A stretch of DNA of 64,000 bases from Bdellovibrionota bacterium. Its GTDB lineage: Bacteria > Bdellovibrionota > Bdellovibrionia > Bdellovibrionales > JAEYZS01. Under the pieces are notes generated by a model that was not told the origin of the DNA, did no database searches, and saw only the letters and a program-made list of their open reading frames with translations. The translations under genes and the position numbers were made by a program. Below are positions 1 to 9,889 of this stretch, in pieces (positions within the stretch are counted from its first letter, which is position 1; each line of letters opens with the position of its first letter). Location of the stretch: contig JAZKEU010000018.1 of the NCBI GenBank assembly GCA_040386775.1, forward strand, positions 83,694 through 147,693, in the 5' to 3' direction.

Positions 1-525
1 TTTCACTGGATTTTTCCCAATGGAATCTTAGATGTTCCAATTGGTCCGCATATGTTTGGTAAAGGTTGGTTCAATATTGATATTCCATCTTTTGAACGAG
101 CACTCAGAATGGGTGAGTTCTCAAAGCTTAAGCCAACAGGCATGGATGAGGCTCGTGCTAAGGTAGAAAAATTTCTCAAAGCACTTAATCTTGATTTTTC
201 TAACACGTACCTCGGAGGCTTCAGCCAAGGAGCAATGTTGGTTACAGAATTACTATTAGAGACTGCGATTGTACCGAGGGGTGCGATTTTGTTGTCGGGC
301 ACATTGGTGAATGAAGATCGCTGGGCATCATTAATGGCCAAGAAAAAAGGCTTACGATATTACCAGAGTCATGGATCGCAGGATCCGATTCTTCCAGCAG
401 AGCTTGCACAGCGATTGCATGAATTGCTTGAGCAAAATGGCTGGGATGGATTCTTGAATATTTTTAAAGGCGGCCACGAAATTCCTCACAAAGTCATTTC
501 CGATATTTCTTCTTTTATAAAGTAA
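1..525 (+). CDS. Alpha/beta hydrolase (phospholipase/carboxylesterase family), 5' truncated by window edge
   Basis: The reading frame is open from base 1, so the gene begins upstream of the window; 174 codons are visible. Seen: a nucleophile elbow GFSQGA (Ser at visible residue 75), an Asp in GSQDPILP (residue 128) and a His in GGHEIP (residue 159). These are in the order and spacing of the Ser-Asp-His triad of small carboxylesterase/phospholipase proteins of about 200-220 residues. Family members hydrolyse short acyl esters or lysophospholipids in the cytoplasm. The Met at base 52 is internal, because residues before it (HWIFPNG) also look like family sequence. No signal peptide can be judged. 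The substrate is unknown. Confidence 0.85.
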   Translation, partial: FHWIFPNGILDVPIGPHMFGKGWFNIDIPSFERALRMGEFSKLKPTGMDEARAKVEKFLKALNLDFSNTYLGGFSQGAMLVTELLLETAIVPRGAILLSGTLVNEDRWASLMAKKKGLRYYQSHGSQDPILPAELAQRLHELLEQNGWDGFLNIFKGGHEIPHKVISDISSFIK

Positions 526-536
526 ATGACATATGC

Positions 537-3512
537 TTATAGTTTAAGGTTATTTTTTTTAAGTGAATCTTTGAGTTTTTGCACCTTTAAATATCCTTCT
601 ATAGTTCTTGAAAAATAAGGACCTTCTAGAAGAAGTTCAGCATAGGCTCCTTGGTGGAAAGCATCTATCGCACCTTTATCCCACAACTGCATTCCTCCGC
701 CATCAGTCAAATAGCTCAGCTCAATCAATACATTTAGCGGTATAGTTATTTGTTTACTGCCGGCTTGGTTTTTTTGTTCTTTTTTAGATTTTTCTTTTTG
801 GCAATTCACTCCTGGCTGATTTTCCACATGTAGGAATGGTGATTTATCGCTAGATACAGGCAGTTGAAAATCACCCTTGAAAGGAATGCAGTCGGCTTGG
901 TAACTTTGATGGCTGATTGCGACTTTTGATGGATCAAGCTGATCTAAGTATTGTTTAATTTTTGGTAAAACCTCTTTAGGCCCGAGACTCGAAGCTGGAT
1001 CTGAATATATACTGAATTCCATTATGTTATATAAAAGTTTACGCTGTAAGATATTGCCTTTGATATAGTTATCGACAAAAGATTTTGGGTCATCATAGAA
1101 ATCAAATATAATTTGATCTAATCCTTCAATTTTAACCCATTCGTCTCCTAAATGATCTACGTCTATATGGTGTTCGGAAGACATAATACTTTTAATTGCT
1201 GTGTGGTCTTCACATATGGAGCTTTTGTGCTGATAGTTCATGCAAATTTGACTATCCGTATTTTTTATAAAATTAATTAACCTTCTGTAGCTAAGAATTT
1301 TTTGAATTTCAGCATTACTGTAAGACATAATTTTATCAATATTTTTCGATTCGTCACCGAAGAGATATTTATTTATATCTGGATTTTTAAGTATATTTTC
1401 AGCGTACTGCATTTGCATTGCCATGATTTTATACTGAAAATCCAACAACGAAAATGAACTCGATTTTGCTTTTCGCAGGCGATAATACTGATTTTCGGTA
1501 TATGCATGAATCACCTCTCGAGCATGGTGATCAGTGTCATATTCAAAAAAGCGACTTTTTCCCAAATCCAGCTCTGGTCTGAATTGAATTTCAATATCTG
1601 ATAATTGGATGCTATAATCTGAACTTAAATCACCACCATTATTCGACGAGCTATTAAATACGGAATTCAAATCTGCATATTTTTGTTTATTCTCAATTGG
1701 AATGTATTTTAATTCCGCCGTTTCAGGAGGATCTTCTTTGGAATATTTTTTTCTACTATCCTGCCATGCCGTATCTATATCAAAAAATTCATATTCAAAT
1801 AAACCTGATCGCTGCGTAAAATCCAGAGACCGATAATAAGATTGTGATAATTTACTGTAGGCATTTCTTGATTTGTCGATGAACCCTGTAAACTTATCTG
1901 AGGAAATCAGTTTGGCATCTGCTCTGTTGGCAATGTCATCAGGATTGGTGCCTAGAGAGTGCAGCAGCATAATCATCAACAGTTCTGGTCTATATATGTT
2001 GGGTTGAACAGCTTCTTTACTTAGATCTTCAACTTTTCCAGATACAGTATAAAGAATTTTATTTTCGCCCGCTGTACTATGAATCACTGCTTCGATGTGA
2101 TCTGTAAAGTTAGCAATTCCCAGAGAAAAACCGTTCTCCCAAAGTATTGACTGGTGCTCTGAAAGTATCGATATGAACATCATTGTTTGCGCGACACAAT
2201 TTCCACCCCAGCCGAGTAAGGTATGAGTTAGGGTCGGATAATCTCGTTTATAGATTCTTAGAGAGTCATTGATAATGAGTTCTCTAATTTCATTGATTTT
2301 ATTTAGGTCAATTTTTCCCGTCATTCTTAAGCGCACTTTTTCCTTTAATGTTTGCATGCGTGCTGAAACAAAGTCATAAGCTTGCTGGTCAGAAATATTT
2401 CTACCATCAGTACCAATTAATTTTTCAGCACTCAAAAAAGCCTGAGAATAATCCATCGGATTTAGAGATTTCAAATGTTCCTGAATAATTGATATCAATT
2501 GCTTTTTACTGAGAAGTGGATATTGAGGTTTGAAGTCCTTTTGACTCGGCATATGTTTGCTGTTCAACAATTGCGTAGATTCCCAGAGGCTAACTAACCC
2601 GGCATCAATAGAATCGAATTTGTTCTTTGCCGAATCTTTCTTTTCTGCCGATCCATAATCTAAAAACAATAATCCGTGCAGGCCTGCAGATGCACCAAGG
2701 CTCACTTGCATTGGGGTGATGTGTTTTAAAAAAGGATTTATTCTGTTGAGCGCCGAGGAGCCATGTTTTGCAATTTTTCCTTTTAAGGCCAGTCTTGTCA
2801 CTTGCGAAGATTTATAAATCACCGCGAGTTTCTCAGGCAACGTAACTGATTTTAGAAATCCTCCGGGAATAACAATAAAATTTTTGATGGCGTTCAATAT
2901 TTGCAATCCCTTTTGAAAAGGCATTTGTTTAATTATTTGAGTTGCTAAAGTGCGGATTTCTACATTTTCTGATTTTTCAAAAGGCGACGCAATGATCAAG
3001 GCCAGTGCATAATCTTTTGAATTGGCTAGAATTTCGATATTGGTTATGCGTAAAATTTCTAAAATTCTTTTTTGCATATCCAGTTGCTTTTCAGAACTCA
3101 GAAGTTGTGTGAACGCAGTATTTTTATGATATCCTAAGTTGATCAATTTATCACTTTTATAGTTGTAATGAACCAGGGCATTCCACAGAAAATAATATTT
3201 CGAAAGATAACCCCTTCTGTTTCTAAGTGATTCAAATATTTCCGTAGAAGACTTGTATTTTTTTGTTCGAATTTCCTCATCCCAGGTATTTAAGAAGGTT
3301 TGGATATAAGCTTTATCGGCCAAATATTGGGCGCGGAATTTTTCATCACCTTCTGAAAAATAAGAATTGAGCAAAGCAGACATAAGGGTGTGCGTGAGCT
3401 GAAGATTTTTTTGTGAATTGTATTCTTGAGTCGCAGAATAACCCTGAAGAGGTCGAAACATAACCAAACATAAAATTATATAAAATACTTTATGTTTCAA
3501 CTTGTTAAGCAT
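537..3512 (-). CDS. Large secreted protein of unknown function with a Cys/His transglutaminase-like motif
   Basis: The protein has 991 residues and I do not recognise the family. The chosen ATG (3512) has an AAAGGG ribosome site about 9 nt upstream; a GTG at 3521 would lie too close to it. The N-terminus is a lysine-rich stretch then a hydrophobic segment (KVFYIILCLVMF), so it is probably exported by Sec. Around residue 437 there is GWGGNCVAQT and about 35 residues later DHIEAVIH. A Cys in a Gly/Asn turn followed by a His in a beta strand is how papain-like transglutaminase cores look, but the third residue is not evident. The rest is mostly helical and charged. It stands alone, convergent with the esterase at its left. 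Confidence 0.75.
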   Translation of the reverse strand: MLNKLKHKVFYIILCLVMFRPLQGYSATQEYNSQKNLQLTHTLMSALLNSYFSEGDEKFRAQYLADKAYIQTFLNTWDEEIRTKKYKSSTEIFESLRNRRGYLSKYYFLWNALVHYNYKSDKLINLGYHKNTAFTQLLSSEKQLDMQKRILEILRITNIEILANSKDYALALIIASPFEKSENVEIRTLATQIIKQMPFQKGLQILNAIKNFIVIPGGFLKSVTLPEKLAVIYKSSQVTRLALKGKIAKHGSSALNRINPFLKHITPMQVSLGASAGLHGLLFLDYGSAEKKDSAKNKFDSIDAGLVSLWESTQLLNSKHMPSQKDFKPQYPLLSKKQLISIIQEHLKSLNPMDYSQAFLSAEKLIGTDGRNISDQQAYDFVSARMQTLKEKVRLRMTGKIDLNKINEIRELIINDSLRIYKRDYPTLTHTLLGWGGNCVAQTMMFISILSEHQSILWENGFSLGIANFTDHIEAVIHSTAGENKILYTVSGKVEDLSKEAVQPNIYRPELLMIMLLHSLGTNPDDIANRADAKLISSDKFTGFIDKSRNAYSKLSQSYYRSLDFTQRSGLFEYEFFDIDTAWQDSRKKYSKEDPPETAELKYIPIENKQKYADLNSVFNSSSNNGGDLSSDYSIQLSDIEIQFRPELDLGKSRFFEYDTDHHAREVIHAYTENQYYRLRKAKSSSFSLLDFQYKIMAMQMQYAENILKNPDINKYLFGDESKNIDKIMSYSNAEIQKILSYRRLINFIKNTDSQICMNYQHKSSICEDHTAIKSIMSSEHHIDVDHLGDEWVKIEGLDQIIFDFYDDPKSFVDNYIKGNILQRKLLYNIMEFSIYSDPASSLGPKEVLPKIKQYLDQLDPSKVAISHQSYQADCIPFKGDFQLPVSSDKSPFLHVENQPGVNCQKEKSKKEQKNQAGSKQITIPLNVLIELSYLTDGGGMQLWDKGAIDAFHQGAYAELLLEGPYFSRTIEGYLKVQKLKDSLKKNNLKL

Positions 3513-3686
3513 TTTTAACACCCTTTGAAGTTATTTTTTCTATAAATATTAAATCTTTATAAAGCAGATTTTATGCCATTGGGGGATTTAACTGAGTAGA
3601 TTTAATAGACCGCAGATGTAAATCTCTTAAAACAAGAGACGTACAACGGCATTTTTGGTGTTCTTATAGCAACATTTTTACAACAA

Positions 3687-4208
3687 TTACTTCTTTAGTT
3701 TTTTGTTTAAAACTTTTTCTCGTAGTGCCTGCTTATATAGAGTCATATTTTTAAGGATGGCCTCATCTTTTTTACTTCCACCAGCACCAAGAATCTGAAC
3801 AGCAAGAAGTCCAGCATTGTAGGCGTTATTGATTGCAACTGTAGCCACAGGAACACCTTTTGGCATTTGCACTATGGATAGAAGTGAGTCTTCGCCGTCA
3901 AGGGCACTATTTGCAACCGGAACCCCGATCACAGGAAGCTCCGTGAGTGAAGCCACCATACCTGGAAGGTGAGCCGCGCCACCAGCACCAGCAATGATTA
4001 CGCGAAGTCCATTCTTCATCGCAGACTTTGCGAACTCGTACATTTCATCAGGAGTTCTGTGAGCAGAAACAATTTTCACATCAAAAGGGATTTTGAATTC
4101 CTTCAATACGTCTTCTGCCTCTTTCATAATTGGATAATCAGAATCGGATCCCATAATGATGGCGACGAGGGGTTTCTTAGAAGTTTTCTTTGTTTTTTTC
4201 TTACTCAT
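3687..4208 (-). CDS. purE: N5-carboxyaminoimidazole ribonucleotide mutase PurE (class I)
   Basis: PurE moves the carboxyl group of N5-CAIR to C4, giving CAIR, in de novo purine synthesis. Seen: after a lysine-rich start of about 14 residues come [19 protein letters not shown] and [12 protein letters not shown], the substrate-binding loops of class I PurE, then PVIGVPV and [15 protein letters not shown]. Length 173 residues is normal. It overlaps the end of purK by 8 nt, so the two are translationally coupled and their products act consecutively. Confidence 0.96.
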   Translation of the reverse strand: MSKKKTKKTSKKPLVAIIMGSDSDYPIMKEAEDVLKEFKIPFDVKIVSAHRTPDEMYEFAKSAMKNGLRVIIAGAGGAAHLPGMVASLTELPVIGVPVANSALDGEDSLLSIVQMPKGVPVATVAINNAYNAGLLAVQILGAGGSKKDEAILKNMTLYKQALREKVLNKKLKK

Positions 4209-5400
4209 AGTTTTTCCAGAAGTTGGTTTCGATCTCTTCCATGAGTTTTATTTTCAACATCAAATCGGTCTTTGTCATGGAAATGGTATTAATATGACCT
4301 AATTTTCTATAAGACGAGGTTTTGGTCTTGTTGTACCAGTAGACTTTAGCATCTTCTGTTTTCTTGAATTTCTCTTTTACGTCTTTTTCAAAGGTTTTCT
4401 CTAACCCTTCTGGTCCCAGAATATTTCTCATGGCAAAGTAAGGATAAGTTGAAGGGCTTTTGAGTTTTGAACCAAGACAAGCAAACAAGTGATTTTCGAA
4501 TTGGTTTACAGGAGCCGCATCCAAAGTGTAGTGACCAGAGTTGTGAACCCTCGGTGCCATCTCATTGATGAGAATTTTTCCATTCACATAAAAGTACTCA
4601 ATAGCAAAGGTTCCTACGAATTTTAATTCTTCTCCAATTTTTTTACCCATTGCAGAAGTCTCGGTCTCGATTTCTTTTGGAATATCAAACTCTGTGGCTG
4701 GCCCGTACACCAATTTACAAACATTTTTCTCTTGCTCTGAAATCACCAATGGGTAAGCGATGAAATCACCATTTAGACTTCTGGTATAAACTTGCGCGAG
4801 TTCTTTTTCAAAGGTCACAAATTCCTCAGCATAAACAGTCGTGCCTTCGCCGATGGCCTTCTGGCAGAATTCTGAGGCTTTTTCCAGTTCACCTAAAGTT
4901 TTAACAACGTGATTTCCTTTTCCATCATAGCCACCCATTGCGCGCTTTAAGACAAATCCATTTTTATGGCCGAAGGCTGTTGTTCTTAACCAGGGAAGAA
5001 GTTGATCAATCTTTGGATCAAAACCTTTGAAGGGTGAGGTGGGAAGATTTAGTTTCTGAAATAAAAATTTTTGCGATAATTTATTTTGCGTAATTTGAAT
5101 ATTGGGAATCGAAGGTAGAATAAAGACTTTTGGAAATTCATTTTTAATTTTCCCAAGAGCTTCAACATCTATAAACTCATTTTCAAAAGTAATGAAGTTC
5201 ACTTTAGAAAAGAAGCGTCTCAGGGACTCTTCGTCCTTGATATCTCCTTTGAAGAGCTGACCTGCTGTATATTTTGCCGGGCATTCTAAATCTTTAGTAA
5301 AAATACTAATTTCTAGGTCGCTAAAAGGCGAATTTTCTACAAGCATTTGGGCCAATTGGCCGCCGCCTAATATACCTAAAGTGAGTTTGGGTGGATTCAT
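4201..5400 (-). CDS. purK: N5-carboxyaminoimidazole ribonucleotide synthase PurK
   Basis: PurK is an ATP-grasp enzyme that carboxylates AIR with bicarbonate and ATP to give N5-CAIR, the substrate of PurE encoded next. Seen: an N-terminal nucleotide-fold loop [12 protein letters not shown], the ATP-grasp segment [18 protein letters not shown] (about residues 150-168), [14 protein letters not shown], and the metal-binding end [17 protein letters not shown]. Length 399 is slightly above the usual 355-390. It is the first gene of a two-gene purKE operon. Confidence 0.95.
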   Translation of the reverse strand: MNPPKLTLGILGGGQLAQMLVENSPFSDLEISIFTKDLECPAKYTAGQLFKGDIKDEESLRRFFSKVNFITFENEFIDVEALGKIKNEFPKVFILPSIPNIQITQNKLSQKFLFQKLNLPTSPFKGFDPKIDQLLPWLRTTAFGHKNGFVLKRAMGGYDGKGNHVVKTLGELEKASEFCQKAIGEGTTVYAEEFVTFEKELAQVYTRSLNGDFIAYPLVISEQEKNVCKLVYGPATEFDIPKEIETETSAMGKKIGEELKFVGTFAIEYFYVNGKILINEMAPRVHNSGHYTLDAAPVNQFENHLFACLGSKLKSPSTYPYFAMRNILGPEGLEKTFEKDVKEKFKKTEDAKVYWYNKTKTSSYRKLGHINTISMTKTDLMLKIKLMEEIETNFWKNYE

Positions 5401-5472
5401 TAGCTTTAGGTTTAATCAATCCTTGCCTATTTGTCTATCCCAAGATACTTAACGCTCGAATAGGGGTACAGA

Positions 5473-6672
5473 ATGGAAAGACTTATTAGTTTCGTAGGGT
5501 TAATCTTCCTAATATTCGTAGCTTGGGCGATGTCGGCAGACAAAAAAAATATCAATAAACGCACTATTCTTGCCGGAGTTTTCATTCAATTTGTCTTGGG
5601 CGTTCTAATTCTTAAAACTGCTGCGGGTGTTTACTTCTTTGCGGCAGCCAATGAATTTGTTTCTAAAATCTTAAGCTTTTCAGATCAAGGTGCTGCCATG
5701 ATATTTGGAGAGGGCTTCAGGGAGCATTATTTTGCCTTCTCGGTTCTACCAACAATCATCTTTATGTCTGCTTTGATGTCGGTGTTGTTTTATCTCGGAA
5801 TCATTCAGCACATTGTAAAGTGGCTTGCTGTAATGATGGTCAAGTTAATGGACGTTTCGGGATCAGAATCCCTTGCGGCCAGCGTGAATATTTTTGTCGG
5901 CCAAACCGAAGCTCCGTTGGTAGTAAAACCTTACATCCAATCGATGACAAAATCTGAACTCATGTGCTTGATGGTTGGAGGTTTTGCAAATATCGCAGGC
6001 GGAGTAATGGCCGCCTATGTGGGATTTGGTGCGGATGCAGGACATTTACTCGCAAGTTCAATCATCTCAGCTCCAGCCTCCATCTTGGTTGCAAAATTAT
6101 TACTTCCAGAAAGAGAAGTTTCCGTAACCAAAGGAAAAGTTTCCATCGAAATCGAAAAGGCCGGTGAGAATGTTTTAGAGGCAGCATGCATCGGAGCTTC
6201 TGATGGTCTAAAGCTCGCCCTCAACGTTGCGGCAATGCTGATTGCCTTTGTGGCCTTCACTGCAATGCTCAATTATGGTCTAGGATTTTTCCCGGATGTG
6301 AATGGGCAACCATTAACCTTTGAAAGAATTTTGGGCTGGGGATTTGCCCCGATTGCATTCTTAATCGGAGTTCCAATGTCTGATGCTCTTGCTGTAGGGA
6401 CATTGTTGGGAAAGAAAATGTTCTTAAATGAATTTATCGCATATATGGATTTACAAACTCTCAAAGATACTCTCACCCCGAGAGGATTCACATTAGCAAC
6501 CTACGCTTTGTGTGGTTTTTCTAACTTTTCTTCTATCGCTATTCAAGTTGGCGGTATTGGAGAATTAGTTCCATCGCGAAAAAAAGATCTGGCAAGATTG
6601 GGCTTTAAAGCCATGCTGGGTGGAACTATCGCGACGCTTATGACTGCAACAATTGCAGGAATTTTATTATAA
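5473..6672 (+). CDS. Concentrative nucleoside transporter (CNT/NupC family)
   Basis: This is an inner-membrane ion-coupled nucleoside importer of 399 residues. Seen: an N-terminal hydrophobic triple helix region, then the family signatures GQTEAPLVVKP (about residue 140), ELMCLMVGGFANIAGGVMAAYV, and near the C-terminus YALCGFSNFSSIAIQVGGIG. These are the two re-entrant hairpin regions and substrate-binding helices of CNT proteins. A GGGG run lies 7-8 nt before the ATG. It diverges from purKE with only 72 nt between, so purine synthesis and nucleoside salvage sit back to back. Confidence 0.94.
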   Translation: MERLISFVGLIFLIFVAWAMSADKKNINKRTILAGVFIQFVLGVLILKTAAGVYFFAAANEFVSKILSFSDQGAAMIFGEGFREHYFAFSVLPTIIFMSALMSVLFYLGIIQHIVKWLAVMMVKLMDVSGSESLAASVNIFVGQTEAPLVVKPYIQSMTKSELMCLMVGGFANIAGGVMAAYVGFGADAGHLLASSIISAPASILVAKLLLPEREVSVTKGKVSIEIEKAGENVLEAACIGASDGLKLALNVAAMLIAFVAFTAMLNYGLGFFPDVNGQPLTFERILGWGFAPIAFLIGVPMSDALAVGTLLGKKMFLNEFIAYMDLQTLKDTLTPRGFTLATYALCGFSNFSSIAIQVGGIGELVPSRKKDLARLGFKAMLGGTIATLMTATIAGILL

Positions 6673-6792
6673 AGTTTTCGCTGCAATTTTTAGTTATTGT
6701 CATCTTTTATTCACAAATCCAATTGCTCTGTGGGGCTTATCAACGTTCGTGCTATTAATCCCTGTTCTCAATGTTTTTTTTCAGAGGAGGCA

Positions 6793-7962
6793 ATGTTGTC
6801 TAAGCAACAGAGATTCACAGCACTTTTTATGATTGTAGTTTTTGAATTGGAATTTGTACCGCAGGCAGATGTTTATAAAACCGCAAATTATCTTAGAACT
6901 TTAGGTATCACGGCCACAGTAGTAGATAATGATAAAGATAAAATCATTATCGAAGAAGAGTCTTACAATAAGGCTTTAGAAAAACTAACTCCTATCGTAC
7001 CGGAACTCCCTGATATTTTTAGATTCACGTGGAGGAATGGCTCGGCGGAATCAGTGCTTTATGAAGTACAAAGAATTGAAAAATTCATTAACGACTCGGA
7101 ACTTGTAGACAGCCTGAAAGTCGTACCAGGTTTTGATGAGAAGGCGCGACTGACTATTGTTCTCAGAGAAGACAAAAATACAATTATCAAATATCAAAAC
7201 ACAGTTCGAAAAATTGAGAACATGGGATTCAAGGTGACCTTTGCCGATGGATTTATTGATGCGGGTTGGATGACTTTTCCGGCTATTGATATTGAAATTT
7301 CAAACAACATCGCGGCATTCAGAGAAGCTCTTATCAAGCTCACAGATATTCCTGAAGTTAATCGCTTTCTGTACAATCGAGGGAAGAATCCACACATCAA
7401 CGAGTACACAATTTCTTTTGAGGATGGGGCGGATTTTGAAAAACAAATTTCAAAAATTTTAGCAAACGGAATTGAGGTTTACAAAATAGATAAGTTGCTG
7501 AACAAAATATTTATCCATTTTCCTCAAAACGAAGTGCAGAATAAATATAAATTAGAACAAATAAAATCTTTTGAAGGCCTAGTTGTAATCAAAAATCTTC
7601 ACGAGAATCAACATCAGTTTGTAAAGCCAGAATACTCTAGAAACCTTAATAATGTATGGTTGGACGTCCCGGTAGAAATACTCAATGGTTCAAGGGACAA
7701 CGATGAATATGCTAAGGCTTTAACGGGGCTTGCACGCGAAGAAGTGAAAAGGCTTCAGCAGAAAGGAATGATTGTCCTTCACTACGGTTTGTATGTAGAA
7801 ATGGGAGAGGTGCTTTTGCCCGAGGTGGTTTTTACCTATCGTGATATAGATTCACCAAAGGCTGAGGAGTTAACTTCAAAATCCAAAAAAAAACCGGCTC
7901 CCGAGAAAACTCCTAAAGGGCCGGTTCATTCAGTTAATATTTGTGCTCAACTTTTCCGTTAG
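6793..7962 (+). CDS. Conserved hypothetical protein with repeated small alpha/beta units
   Basis: About 389 residues, not recognised. Several stretches alternate strand-helix-strand with a Pro/Asp turn (for example FELEFVPQADVYKTANYL and GLYVEMGEVLLPEV), suggesting repeated small alpha/beta units; the last 30 residues are Lys/Pro rich. Start choice: AGGAGG lies at 6785-6790, only 2 nt before ATG 6793 but 5 nt before TTG 6796, so TTG may be the true start. A further ATG at 6829 begins the conserved part. No signal peptide or long membrane segment. Its 3' end overlaps the stop codon and the terminator of the convergent gene. Confidence 0.7.
   Translation: MLSKQQRFTALFMIVVFELEFVPQADVYKTANYLRTLGITATVVDNDKDKIIIEEESYNKALEKLTPIVPELPDIFRFTWRNGSAESVLYEVQRIEKFINDSELVDSLKVVPGFDEKARLTIVLREDKNTIIKYQNTVRKIENMGFKVTFADGFIDAGWMTFPAIDIEISNNIAAFREALIKLTDIPEVNRFLYNRGKNPHINEYTISFEDGADFEKQISKILANGIEVYKIDKLLNKIFIHFPQNEVQNKYKLEQIKSFEGLVVIKNLHENQHQFVKPEYSRNLNNVWLDVPVEILNGSRDNDEYAKALTGLAREEVKRLQQKGMIVLHYGLYVEMGEVLLPEVVFTYRDIDSPKAEELTSKSKKKPAPEKTPKGPVHSVNICAQLFR
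7885..7926 (-). terminator. Rho-independent terminator of the 7959-8552 gene, inside the convergent coding sequence
   Basis: Arms 7892-7898 (AACCGGC) and 7920-7926 (GCCGGTT) are perfectly complementary. On the minus strand the hairpin is followed by an unbroken run of T (7893-7885). It lies 32 nt past the stop of the minus-strand gene but within the last codons of the plus-strand gene. Confidence 0.8.
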
Positions 7963-8552
7963 TACTGGCAGTTATTTTCTAAATAGAAATAATTATCGCA
8001 TCCCATGTTTTGACTTTCACAATAGCTATCCATGTTGGCAAAAGTAGTTCTAGGTCTGCATTGAGTTTTTCCGACAACGGTTGCTTTTGCATTGAACAGT
8101 CCTTCTTCAACAACAGTTTTACCTTTTGTGAATTTGTAAGCAACACTGTTGTTACCCACTCCAAGAAGAGGGCTTTGGGTTAAGGTTTTGATCAAAAGAT
8201 TAAAGCGACTTTTGCTGATCGATTTTTCAGAATTATAAGAAGAAGATTTAGTCTTAACTTTTCCATCGGGACGAGTAGACGTCAACGTCACTTTGTCGGC
8301 ATCGATCGGAGTTTTTGAAATCAAATAATCGTGAGTTCCTGGACTAACGAGATCAGCATTGCAGAACCAGTGTCTGGTGTAGTTGTGGCCTTGTGCGTCC
8401 GTACAATAATAAGTGACAGAGCCAGAAAGCTCTTCAATTTCGATATCGTTTCCATTTTGAAATTGTACTGGACCTGGCATTTCAGCAAAAGCAGCTGAAG
8501 AAATAAGTCCTACGATTAGATAAGCCATGCGAAATGAAAATAATGCTCTCAT
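7959..8552 (-). CDS. Small secreted cysteine-containing protein, unknown function
   Basis: 197 residues, not recognised. A strong site (GGGAGGAG) stands before the ATG. Residues 1-23 form a signal peptide with an Ala-x-Ala type end (SSAAFAEM), so the product is likely periplasmic or secreted. The mature part has six cysteines, clustered at YYCTD and WFCNAD in the first half and in the last 35 residues (TQCRP, SYCESQNMGCDN, NNCQY), fitting a disulfide-stabilised fold. It has its own terminator and is a single-gene unit. Its stop overlaps that of the convergent gene by 3 nt. Confidence 0.75.
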   Translation of the reverse strand: MRALFSFRMAYLIVGLISSAAFAEMPGPVQFQNGNDIEIEELSGSVTYYCTDAQGHNYTRHWFCNADLVSPGTHDYLISKTPIDADKVTLTSTRPDGKVKTKSSSYNSEKSISKSRFNLLIKTLTQSPLLGVGNNSVAYKFTKGKTVVEEGLFNAKATVVGKTQCRPRTTFANMDSYCESQNMGCDNYFYLENNCQY

Positions 8553-8643
8553 AAAAACTCCTCCCTTGGATTAATTGTAAAGCACTCATAGGCTTTCATT
8601 TTTTAAAGGAAAGGTCAACAGGCTCTGAGACTGTCTTTGGGCT

Positions 8644-9525
8644 TTAAAATTGGATCAGGATATAGAATCCAATTACAAATTGGATCAGAGCAAATATAAG
8701 ATACTTGGAAGGCCATCTCTTGTGATAAATCGACTCGATTAGTGTAGCAAAAAATGGAGCTGTGATTGAAACTGAAGTTACACTTGCAAGGTGGCCAGTT
8801 TGAACTGCTTTAAAGTAAAGCGAAAGAGATAAGAAAGTTCCAAAAAACGAAGCAAAGAAAATTCCCCACCGAGCTTTTATCGTTAAAGTTTTAAATATTT
8901 TAACAAAATGAAACGGTTTAAAGACACCTTGAACCCAAAATCCAAAAACCGCACCCAAACAACGGATAAAGTGAGCTTGAATAGGATGTAAATTGGGATT
9001 TTCATCAAAACCAATTCTTGTCATAATAAGACCGATAGAATCCAAAACAATAAAGGTCAAGGCCATCAAAAACCCTTTGAACTCCCAACTCCCACTTTGC
9101 TTAAAGCGCTCGTAACTGAAAGTCACCAAGCAACCAATTAAGAATAAAATAGCAATGAGCTTATAAGGACTGATGGTTTGTCCAAAAGCATAGTAACTAG
9201 CAACACCAACAAGCAGCGGCTGAAATCCATAAAGTAAAAGCGTTCTGCCGGGCCCAATGCTTTGAAAAGCACTGACCATAAAGAAATCGCCAATTGTAAG
9301 GCCGATCAATCCGCTCACTAGGAATAAAACAACTGCATAAGTTGTGACCGACTGCCATCCCAGGAAAAATTGAATCGTCAACGCACAACAAACGGTCGCT
9401 ACAAAGGCCTTAAAATAATTGACCCAAGTTACGCTGGTTCTATTGGCAAACTCTGTAAAAACAATGGAAGCGGTAGAGAAACAAAGTGTTGCGAGAAGAG
9501 CATAAATATAGACCGAGTGAGCCAT
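8644..9525 (-). CDS. EamA/DMT-family transporter, 10 membrane helices
   Basis: 293 residues, almost wholly hydrophobic in about ten segments arranged as two homologous halves, the standard layout of EamA drug/metabolite exporters (YdcZ/RhaT superfamily). Seen: opening helix ALLATLCFSTASIVFTEF, GPGRTLLLYGFQPLLVGVA at the end of the first half, and a second half ending LIESIYHKRWPSKYLIFA. RBS AAGGAA lies before the ATG. Substrate cannot be inferred; the neighbours give no pathway hint. Confidence 0.88.
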   Translation of the reverse strand: MAHSVYIYALLATLCFSTASIVFTEFANRTSVTWVNYFKAFVATVCCALTIQFFLGWQSVTTYAVVLFLVSGLIGLTIGDFFMVSAFQSIGPGRTLLLYGFQPLLVGVASYYAFGQTISPYKLIAILFLIGCLVTFSYERFKQSGSWEFKGFLMALTFIVLDSIGLIMTRIGFDENPNLHPIQAHFIRCLGAVFGFWVQGVFKPFHFVKIFKTLTIKARWGIFFASFFGTFLSLSLYFKAVQTGHLASVTSVSITAPFFATLIESIYHKRWPSKYLIFALIQFVIGFYILIQF

Positions 9526-9583
9526 CTTTGTTCCTTGAGTGAAATATGAAAAAGTAAGATAATATCGTCTGAGGGTAAAGTAA

Positions 9584-9889
9584 ATGTCTGAAACTACGAG
9601 AGCGAAGAATTTATACGAATGTCATGTCTTTGTTTGCACCAACAAAAAAGAGGGCCGGGAATGCTGTGCCGATAAGGGTGCTGCTGCCTTAAGAGATCAG
9701 CTCAAGATATGGGCCAAAGAAAAGTATGGCAAAAGAGTGCGTGTGAATAACTCTGGATGCTTGGATTTCTGCTCAAAAGGGATTGTCTCAGTGATTTATC
9801 CTGACGGTGATTGGATTATGAATATCACTTCGCAAAACTTGGACGACCTTAAGACTGCAATTTCAGAAAAGATGGATTCTAGTTCGTGA
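9584..9889 (+). CDS. Thioredoxin-like [2Fe-2S] ferredoxin
   Basis: 101 residues. Seen: HVFVCTNKKEGRECC near the N-terminus and NSGCLDFCSKGI about 40 residues later. These are the cysteines of the thioredoxin-like 2Fe-2S ferredoxins related to the NuoE C-terminal domain and to (2Fe-2S) ferredoxins of nitrogen fixers. Expected role: soluble electron carrier. A GAGGG site lies 8 nt before the ATG. The 3' end overlaps the Smr gene by 11 nt in convergent orientation. Confidence 0.88.
   Translation: MSETTRAKNLYECHVFVCTNKKEGRECCADKGAAALRDQLKIWAKEKYGKRVRVNNSGCLDFCSKGIVSVIYPDGDWIMNITSQNLDDLKTAISEKMDSSS

Noticed and set aside
6697..6792. Upstream start of the 6793 gene
   Set aside because: No ribosome site; extra residues are not protein-like.
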